Below, one piece after another: positions 6,355 to 11,274 of a DNA stretch of 11,274 nucleotides. The notes beneath the pieces are model-generated. The model was given only the letters and a program-made list of their open reading frames with translations. It was not told where the DNA came from and searched no databases. Every line of letters starts with the position of its first letter. The first letter of the stretch is position 1. Source of the DNA: Actinomycetota bacterium (GTDB taxonomy: Bacteria; Actinomycetota; Acidimicrobiia; Acidimicrobiales; Ilumatobacteraceae); assembly GCA_009703975.1 (NCBI GenBank), contig WLFB01000019.1, positions 1 to 11,274 on the forward strand. The letters run 5' to 3'. The position numbers and the translations under genes are program-made.

Positions 6355-8919
6355 ATGGCAGCAAAAAAACCTAAAAAAAATTCGGCGAATAAAAAAACTA
6401 CAAGCGGCGCGAATAAACCGTCAAAAAGACTCGCTAAGAAGTCGATCCCCAAGCCAAACACTAAAAGTGTTGGCGTCGCTCAATTGCCGCTTGCGCCAGG
6501 AGTGAGTGTTCAACCGGTTCAGTTGCAAGACGAGATGGAGCGCTCATTTCTTGACTACGCAATGTCGGTTATCATGTCTCGCGCTTTGCCAGATGTGCGT
6601 GATGGATTAAAACCCGTTCACCGGCGAATTATCTGGGATATGCATCAACAAGGTTTTCGCCCAGATCGACCGTTCGTTAAATGCGCTCGTGTAACTGGTG
6701 ACACGATGGCCAGATATCACCCGCACGGTGACGGTGCGATTTACGACGCTCTTGTGCGCATGGCCCAACCGTTTTCGTTGCGACATCCACTGATTGATTT
6801 TCACGGCAACTACGGATCACCAGACTTTGGGCCTGCCGCGAGTCGTTACACCGAGTCGCGTTTGCATCCACTTGCAATGCAGTTACTCGCCGATATTGAC
6901 GAAGACACGGTTGATTTAATTGCAAACTACGACGGCACGTCTGAAGAGCCATCGGTATTACCTTCGCGGTTTCCAAATCTACTTGTAAATGGTTCGCAGG
7001 GCATTGCGGTCGGTATGGCGACGAGTATTCCTCCTCATAATTTGGGGGAAGTCGTCGATGCGACGCTGCACTTAATTAATCATCCAGATGCTTCGATCGC
7101 CGATTTGATGAAATTTGTCAAAGGACCCGACTTTCCGACAGGGGGTTTGATTCTCGGTCGCTCTGGAATCAATGACGCTTATAAAACCGGTCGTGGAAGC
7201 ATCAAGATGCGCGCAAAAGTTGCGATTGAAGAGGGTCAGCGCAATCAAATGAGAATTGTCGTGACCGAACTGCCATATCAGGCGAGTTGCTCGGCAATTG
7301 CCGCGCGAATTCAAGAACTTGTTGATGGTGGAGAACTTGATGGAATCGCCGATGTCAACGACAACTCGTCGGGTGGCGAAACAAATTTAATTATCACACT
7401 CAAACGTGACGCAAATTCAAACGTAGTGATGAACAACTTGTTTAAGTTGACAACTTTACAAACAAGTTTCCCTGTGAACATGGTGGCACTAGTTGACGGG
7501 GTGCCCCGAGTTATAAATCTTCGTGATGCATTGCAGGGCTATGTTCGTCATCAAATAGACGTGATCACAAGACGTAGTAATTATCGTCTGACGAAAGCAC
7601 AAGATCGTGGCCACATTCTTGAAGGCCGACTCAAGGCTCTCAATGTCATTGATGAAGTAATCAAAGTTATTCGTGGCAGCGAAGATGGCAACGCAGCTAA
7701 AGCATCACTGATGGGTAAGCAATTCGGGTTTAGTGAACGACAAGCGATCGATATTTTAGATATGCAACTACGACAACTTACTCGTTTGTCGCGAATTGAT
7801 CTCGAGACAGAGCAAAAAGATGTTCAAGCAAGGATTAAAGAACTTAAAGCAATTCTCGCAGACGACAAAAAATTACGAGCAGTAATTTCGCAAGAACTCA
7901 GTGCCGTTCGTGAAACGTTTGCTACAGAGCGAGTTTGCAAAATTACCGCTGATGTTGGCGAGATGAGTATTGAAGACCTAGTTGATGACAAAGAACTTGT
8001 AATTGTCATGACCCAGGCGCAATACATTAAATCAGTATCAGCGGATTCGTTCAGATCACAAAGTCGCGGCGGTCGCGGCGTTAGTGGTGCGAAGATGAAA
8101 GACGCAGACATCGTACGAAATGTCATTTTCACGACAACGCACTCGTATCTGTTGTTTTTCTCAAACCGTGGTCGTGTTTATCGACTTCGTTCATTAGATA
8201 TTCCTGAGCGAGAGCGGACAGCCAAAGGTATTCCAATTGTTAACCTCTTACCTTTGAAGTCAGGTGAAACGATTCAAGCGATTATTGATACGCGCGAGTT
8301 TCCGGGTAAGCGTTATTTGTTCTTTGTAACAAAACAAGGTCAAGTTAAAAAAACGGCTTTTGATGAATATGACTCTTCTCGTCGAGATGGTTTAATAGCG
8401 CTCAAGTTGCGACCAAAAGATGAGTTGATCCGTGTTATTGAAACACACGGTACTCACGATGTGTTTATTATCAGCCGTGATGGTTTAACGATTAGATTCT
8501 CAGAAAAACAAGTTCGGCCAATGGGTCGGTCAGCTGCCGGAGTGCGAGGCATGCGGCTTCGTGCAAGTGATGAAGTTGTGTCAATGGACATCGCCAAAAC
8601 AGGATCTTCATTGCTGTTAATGACCGAGTCTGGTTATGGCAAACGAACACCACTAAACAATTTCATGCGTAAAGGCCGTGGCGGTTTAGGAATGATCGGC
8701 ATCAAACTCACGGGCAAAAAAGGTCACGTTGTAGCGGCATTTATGGTCGGCGACGACGATGAAATAGTTGCCGTATCTTCTGCCGGCACAACTATTCGAA
8801 CTCCAGTTAAAGACATTTCTACGCAAGGGCGTGCTGCAACTGGTGTACGGGTTATGAGTCTCGGCGAAGGGCAAGTTGTTGCTTCGGTGGCACCAATCTT
8901 GGCGACTGACGAAATCTAG
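6355..8919 (+). CDS. gyrA: DNA gyrase subunit A
   Basis: GyrA cuts and religates DNA through its catalytic tyrosine and wraps DNA with its C-terminal beta-pinwheel. The 854 residues include the conserved LQDEMERSFLDYAMSVI start of the breakage-reunion domain (57-73), the QRDR GDTMARYHPHGDGAIYD (115-131), the catalytic Tyr165 in AASRYTE, and the GyrA-box-like QSRGGRGVSG from 569. The E. coli Ser83 position is Gly127 here, while the Asp87 position is kept (Asp131). ATG at 6355 is supported by AGGA at 6341-6344. The first about 40 residues are very Lys-rich (MAAKKPKKNSANKK...), encoded by three A-tracts of 7-8 bases within 35 bp. A GTG at 6502 is a less likely alternative start. GyrA rather than ParC is indicated by the gyrB neighbour and the GyrA box. 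Confidence 0.98.
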   Translation: MAAKKPKKNSANKKTTSGANKPSKRLAKKSIPKPNTKSVGVAQLPLAPGVSVQPVQLQDEMERSFLDYAMSVIMSRALPDVRDGLKPVHRRIIWDMHQQGFRPDRPFVKCARVTGDTMARYHPHGDGAIYDALVRMAQPFSLRHPLIDFHGNYGSPDFGPAASRYTESRLHPLAMQLLADIDEDTVDLIANYDGTSEEPSVLPSRFPNLLVNGSQGIAVGMATSIPPHNLGEVVDATLHLINHPDASIADLMKFVKGPDFPTGGLILGRSGINDAYKTGRGSIKMRAKVAIEEGQRNQMRIVVTELPYQASCSAIAARIQELVDGGELDGIADVNDNSSGGETNLIITLKRDANSNVVMNNLFKLTTLQTSFPVNMVALVDGVPRVINLRDALQGYVRHQIDVITRRSNYRLTKAQDRGHILEGRLKALNVIDEVIKVIRGSEDGNAAKASLMGKQFGFSERQAIDILDMQLRQLTRLSRIDLETEQKDVQARIKELKAILADDKKLRAVISQELSAVRETFATERVCKITADVGEMSIEDLVDDKELVIVMTQAQYIKSVSADSFRSQSRGGRGVSGAKMKDADIVRNVIFTTTHSYLLFFSNRGRVYRLRSLDIPERERTAKGIPIVNLLPLKSGETIQAIIDTREFPGKRYLFFVTKQGQVKKTAFDEYDSSRRDGLIALKLRPKDELIRVIETHGTHDVFIISRDGLTIRFSEKQVRPMGRSAAGVRGMRLRASDEVVSMDIAKTGSSLLLMTESGYGKRTPLNNFMRKGRGGLGMIGIKLTGKKGHVVAAFMVGDDDEIVAVSSAGTTIRTPVKDISTQGRAATGVRVMSLGEGQVVASVAPILATDEI

Positions 8920-8927
8920 TTATTTTA

Positions 8928-8945
8928 TTTAAAACTAGTTTTAAA
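8928..8945. promoter_or_regulatory. 18-bp perfect palindrome after gyrA
   Basis: TTTAAAACTAGTTTTAAA is perfectly self-complementary, centred nine bases after the gyrA stop region, and is followed by the rest of an A8 run. It lacks a GC-rich stem and a T-run on the + strand, so it is unlikely to be an intrinsic terminator; a dimeric-protein operator is more plausible. It overlaps the possible N-terminal codons of the next gene. Confidence 0.5.
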
Positions 8946-8966
8946 AAAAATGAAAACGGCTCTGCT

Positions 8967-9266
8967 GTGTTATTTGTCTTGGTTTCAATAACCGCAACAT
9001 TTCTCACAGTTACCGGCTTGAGTAACTCGTTAAATGCAGTCATTAGTTCACAACGTGCACAAGTTGCTGCTGATGCAGGCGCACTCTCGTGTGTGATTTA
9101 CGGGCAGGATGCCGTTGAGCAAAGTGTCATCAAAAATAACGCAATGCTGATTTCGATAATTATTACGGCTAACCAATGCCAAGTCGTTGCGCAGTTTGAT
9201 GGCGTTTCTCGAGACGCTTTCGCTATGGCGAGTAGTGATAGTCATCTGCCTACACTGCAAAGGTGA
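8967..9266 (+). CDS. TadE-like small secretion/pilus-type protein (start uncertain)
   Basis: The frame encodes ENGSAVLFVLVSITATFLTVTG followed by SSQRAQVAADAGALSCVIYG. The pattern of a GSA motif, one hydrophobic N-terminal helix, then RAQxAADxxAL is characteristic of the Rv3654c-like 'helicase/secretion neighborhood TadE-like' family, which is membrane-anchored and exposed outside. A conserved-type Cys pair is visible (SCV and QCQ). The only ordinary start in frame is GTG at 8967, but this would remove the NENGSA part; the frame is open back to 8910, with only a rare ATT at 8922 before it. ATG at 8950 is in the wrong frame by one base. The 3' end overlaps the next start by GTGA, supporting a real, translated gene. 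Placement between gyrA and DUF3566 is unusual. Function is inferred from pattern only. Confidence 0.6.
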   Translation: MLFVLVSITATFLTVTGLSNSLNAVISSQRAQVAADAGALSCVIYGQDAVEQSVIKNNAMLISIIITANQCQVVAQFDGVSRDAFAMASSDSHLPTLQR

Positions 9267-9694
9267 AGTTATCGACACCCGCTCCCAAAAATAGGCCACG
9301 CGTAAGGCGCGTGTCGCGAGTTATTCGAGATATTGATCCTTGGTCGGTGTTTAAAGTTGGTCTGGTTTTTCACCTTGTTTTATATTTTGTGGTCTTGATT
9401 TCACTGGTGCTGTTATGGAATGTTGCTCAGTCAACTGGCACTATTGAAAATGTTGAAAATTTTATGGAGTCATTTGGTTGGGAAACCTTTTCGTTTGAAG
9501 GCGGAGCGCTTTTTAAGAATCTGAGTATTTTCGGGCTGTTTATGGTTATTTTGTTTACAGGGTTATGGGTGCTGATCGCGACTATTTTTAATCTGATTAC
9601 TGACCTCGTTGGAGGAATTAGGGTTACTGTGCTTGAAGAAGAAGTGCGAGCCAGCGATAATCCTTTAGTTGAGGCTGGTGTAACTGAGCAGTAG
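9263..9694 (+). CDS. DUF3566 family membrane protein
   Basis: DUF3566 proteins are small actinobacterial membrane proteins of unknown function almost always found next to gyrA. The 143-residue protein has a basic N-terminus (RPRVRRVSRVIRD), the characteristic IDPWSVFKVGLVF entry, TM helix 1 at about 30-53, a loop with GGALFKNLS, TM helix 2 at about 86-112, and the conserved DLVGGIRVTVLEE (114-126). GTG at 9263 overlaps the preceding gene's TGA; AAGG lies directly against the start, so translational coupling is more likely than independent initiation. The N-terminal cytosolic region is much shorter than in mycobacterial members. Confidence 0.88.
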   Translation: MKLSTPAPKNRPRVRRVSRVIRDIDPWSVFKVGLVFHLVLYFVVLISLVLLWNVAQSTGTIENVENFMESFGWETFSFEGGALFKNLSIFGLFMVILFTGLWVLIATIFNLITDLVGGIRVTVLEEEVRASDNPLVEAGVTEQ

Positions 9695-9718
9695 CCTTGC
9701 AAGTCCTCGTATTACAAC

Positions 9719-9792
9719 GGGGCTATAGCTCAGTTGGTTAGAGCGCATCCCTGATAAGGATGAGGTCACAAGTTCGATTCTTGTTAGCCCCA
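9719..9792 (+). tRNA. tRNA-Ile (anticodon GAT)
   Basis: A full cloverleaf folds by hand: acceptor GGGGCTA (9719-9725) pairs perfectly with TAGCCCC (9785-9791); D stem GCTC/GAGC; anticodon stem CATCC/GGATG with loop CTGATAA and anticodon GAT at 9753-9755; T arm ACAAG/CTTGT with loop TTCGATT; discriminator A9792. The 3' CCA is not encoded (CAA follows). tRNA-Ile(GAT) downstream of the gyrA/DUF3566 block is common in Actinobacteria. Confidence 0.97.
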
Positions 9793-9825
9793 CAACGTAA
9801 ATCGGTATCCATTCCGAGGAGATTC

Positions 9826-9855
9826 ATGCCCACCGATAAAGTAAGTGGTACTTAG
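9826..9855 (+). other. Nine-codon mini-ORF with strong RBS
   Basis: ATG at 9826 is preceded by GAGGAG (9816-9821, four-base spacer), one of the strongest ribosome-binding sites in the window, yet it encodes only MPTDKVSGT before TAG. A second mini-ORF, MNYGSLNFPKHLDR (9859-9903), begins three bases later and its TGA overlaps the TTG start of the aminotransferase. Together they could be a leader controlling the downstream operon, or remains of a gene. An ACCAT/ATGGT inverted repeat (9856-9860, 9866-9870) covers the second ATG. The rest of the 107-bp gap after the tRNA shows nothing else I recognise. Confidence 0.35.
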
Positions 9856-9899
9856 ACCATGAATTATGGTTCGCTAAATTTCCCTAAACATCTAGATCG

Positions 9900-10895
9900 T
9901 TGAAACTACCTCATTTGAACGAATTAACAACTGCCTATCGCTATTACGCCTATGGTCGACAGGCACTTGTTGAAGCATTGCGACTTGCCAACGTATTGCC
10001 AGGAGATGAAGTTCTGGTACCGGCTTTGATCTGCAAAGATGTTCTCTCATCGATTCACACGGTTGGAGCAAAGCCAGTTTTTTATCAAGTTGATAAGACT
10101 CTCGCACCTGTTTTGTTGCCAAACTCTTCACTTATCAAAGCAGTTATCGCCGTGAATTATTTTGGTTTTGCACAAGACCTGGAACCATTTTTTGATTACT
10201 GCAGGAAGTTTTCTGTGAAACTTATCGAAGATAATGCTCACGGCTATTTGAGCGCAAACATAGATGGAGTTTTGCTCGGTAATCGGGCTCCGCTAGGCAT
10301 CACGAGCATCAGAAAAACTATGCGAATCCCAGATGGAGCGCGACTACACGTAAGTGACAAGCAACTGTCGGAACTTTTGCCAGATCAACTACAACTAAAC
10401 GAGAAGCCATTAGGCACAAGATATTTGCTTCAACAAAGATTTTCAAAAGTTGAACGGCTCACTAGATTGCCATTGTTGCGTTGGGCGAGATCAATCGTCC
10501 GTCTGCGTAGATTTTTATTAACGGGTGAATTTATCACTACGTCAACGACCCTCGCTGAAACAGAAGTAGTAGTTCCGGTCGGACCACGAGAATCATCCAT
10601 GAAAGAAATTCAGAAACTAGACGAACAAGCTGAAGTAAAACGAAGAACTGAGCTTTATGACCGTGTGAGTTCCGCTCTTGATAAATCAAAGATCTCACCC
10701 GTTCATGGTCACCTACCTGAGAATTGCACACCTTACGGATTTCCTTTTTTCGGCGACACGGAAGCAGCAAAAGATGTTCAGCGACTGGTTAATAGGTTTG
10801 GTGTAGAAGTAATTCGCTGGCCAGATCTACCTGAAGCAGTTGTGGCCGATGCCCCAGATCATTATTCAAATATATGGTTAGTAAACTTTCTGTGA
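9900..10895 (+). CDS. DegT/DnrJ/EryC1/StrS-type PLP aminotransferase
   Basis: This fold-type I PLP enzyme resembles sugar aminotransferases that aminate nucleotide-linked keto-sugars for surface polysaccharides, glycans or antibiotics. Visible features: YGRQALVEAL (about 18-27) of the PLP phosphate region, PGDEVLVPALIC (34-45), GAKPVFYQVD (56-65), AVNYFGF (84-90), the PLP-ring aspartate in IEDNAHG (Asp111) and the Schiff-base lysine in TSIRKTMRIPDGARL (Lys139). At 331 residues it is slightly short for the family. The only in-frame start is TTG at 9900, with no Shine-Dalgarno; a stop lies at 9885-9887. TTG overlaps the stop of an upstream mini-ORF, so coupling or an N-terminal frameshift is possible. 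It overlaps the following FemAB-like gene, suggesting an envelope operon. The substrate is unknown. Confidence 0.85.
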   Translation: MKLPHLNELTTAYRYYAYGRQALVEALRLANVLPGDEVLVPALICKDVLSSIHTVGAKPVFYQVDKTLAPVLLPNSSLIKAVIAVNYFGFAQDLEPFFDYCRKFSVKLIEDNAHGYLSANIDGVLLGNRAPLGITSIRKTMRIPDGARLHVSDKQLSELLPDQLQLNEKPLGTRYLLQQRFSKVERLTRLPLLRWARSIVRLRRFLLTGEFITTSTTLAETEVVVPVGPRESSMKEIQKLDEQAEVKRRTELYDRVSSALDKSKISPVHGHLPENCTPYGFPFFGDTEAAKDVQRLVNRFGVEVIRWPDLPEAVVADAPDHYSNIWLVNFL

Positions 10896-11274
10896 CGAAT
10901 TTAATCAGAGACGGCGCCTGGTCTATTTGGACGGGGACAAATACCGAGTGGAATAAAAAAGTTGCCAGCCTTGAAGGGCGAAATATTTACCAATCTGCAC
11001 AATGGGCGGATCACAAATCAAATGCAGGTTGGCAAACAATGCGTTTTATTTATGCGAGAAATGATTCGTCTTATGATTCGGGTTCTGATTCGGCCATCAC
11101 AACTATTGCCCAGTGTTTAGTTCGTTCAGGGCCACTTAAATCTTTTGTTGTTTGGATACCAGGCGGACCATTAGGTGATCTAGAAACAATAGGTAAGGGT
11201 TTTGTGCAGGCTGTTAAACAACATTTGGGCGCTTCATTGATTTATTTACGCGCATCAATAACACTGCAAGCCAC
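10874..11274 (+). CDS. FemAB/GNAT-fold peptidoglycan-type acyltransferase (3' end cut off)
   Basis: The frame stays open to the right edge, about 133 codons. The visible N-terminal part has W..W...... and NIYQSAQWADHKSNAGWQ (the family's 'YQS..W...K...GW' pattern), then an AQCLVR strand and WIPGGPLGD, matching the first GNAT half of FemAB/FemX-like proteins. Such enzymes transfer amino acids from aminoacyl-tRNA to lipid II, or acyl groups to cell-surface molecules; the substrate cannot be told here. ATG at 10874 overlaps the aminotransferase by 22 bp. GTG at 10892, giving the common GTGA four-base overlap, is an equally good start. Pairing with a DegT aminotransferase suggests cell-envelope glycoconjugate modification. 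The C-terminal half is outside the window. Confidence 0.72.
   Translation, partial: MVSKLSVTNLIRDGAWSIWTGTNTEWNKKVASLEGRNIYQSAQWADHKSNAGWQTMRFIYARNDSSYDSGSDSAITTIAQCLVRSGPLKSFVVWIPGGPLGDLETIGKGFVQAVKQHLGASLIYLRASITLQA

Noticed and set aside
8928..8950. Palindrome plus A8 run as an intrinsic terminator of gyrA
   Set aside because: The stem is nearly all A/T and is followed by A rather than T on the + strand; on the - strand there is no gene to terminate and no T-run follows it.
9826..9855. Mini-ORF as the actinobacterial DLW-39 small protein
   Set aside because: The nine residues MPTDKVSGT lack the hydrophobic helix and the DLW motif of that family.
1..11274. CRISPR array, insertion sequence, prophage or toxin-antitoxin module
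   Set aside because: No regularly spaced repeats, transposase or integrase motifs, terminal inverted repeats or paired small toxin/antitoxin genes were seen.

Overview
This window is the chromosomal replication-origin locus of a bacterium, almost certainly an actinobacterium. The gene order is dnaA, oriC, dnaN, recF, dciA, gyrB, gyrA, a small TadE-like gene, a DUF3566 membrane protein and tRNA-Ile(GAT), all on the + strand. DUF3566 directly after the gyrase genes is an actinobacterial hallmark. The base composition is AT-rich for that phylum (low-to-mid 40s % GC by eye). The DnaN opening (MKFRVERELLSEAL) and general DnaN and GyrB style recall Acidimicrobiia, and no gnd gene lies between dnaN and recF. 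I therefore suspect a low-GC, probably aquatic, acidimicrobial lineage. That placement is inference from remembered family patterns, not a search result.

Region by region: positions 1-1399 hold dnaA, whose 5' end is cut by the window edge. Positions 1400-1667 are the probable oriC, with degenerate DnaA boxes on both strands and an AT-rich stretch. Then come dnaN (1668-2765), recF (2826-3911) and dciA (3908-4240, overlapping recF by ATGA). A 78-bp leader with a hairpin precedes gyrB (4319-6301); gyrA is at 6355-8919. An 18-bp perfect palindrome follows gyrA, then a small TadE-like gene with an unclear start, which overlaps the DUF3566 gene (9263-9694) by GTGA. A tRNA-Ile(GAT) is at 9719-9792. 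After a 107-bp gap with two tiny ORFs come a DegT-type PLP aminotransferase (9900-10895) and a FemAB/GNAT-like gene that runs off the right edge.

Functionally, DnaA opens oriC, DciA is the likely helicase partner, DnaN is the sliding clamp, RecF acts in gap repair and GyrA/GyrB manage supercoiling. The last two genes look like the start of a separate cell-envelope or polysaccharide operon.

I found no CRISPR array, transposase, prophage or clear new defence system. Much of the window is conserved core genome. The observations worth a second look are in the gaps and gene ends: an ORF that exactly tiles oriC, palindromic motifs around the gyrase genes, basic tails on both gyrase subunits, a TadE-like gene out of its usual context, and a chain of mini-ORFs before the aminotransferase.
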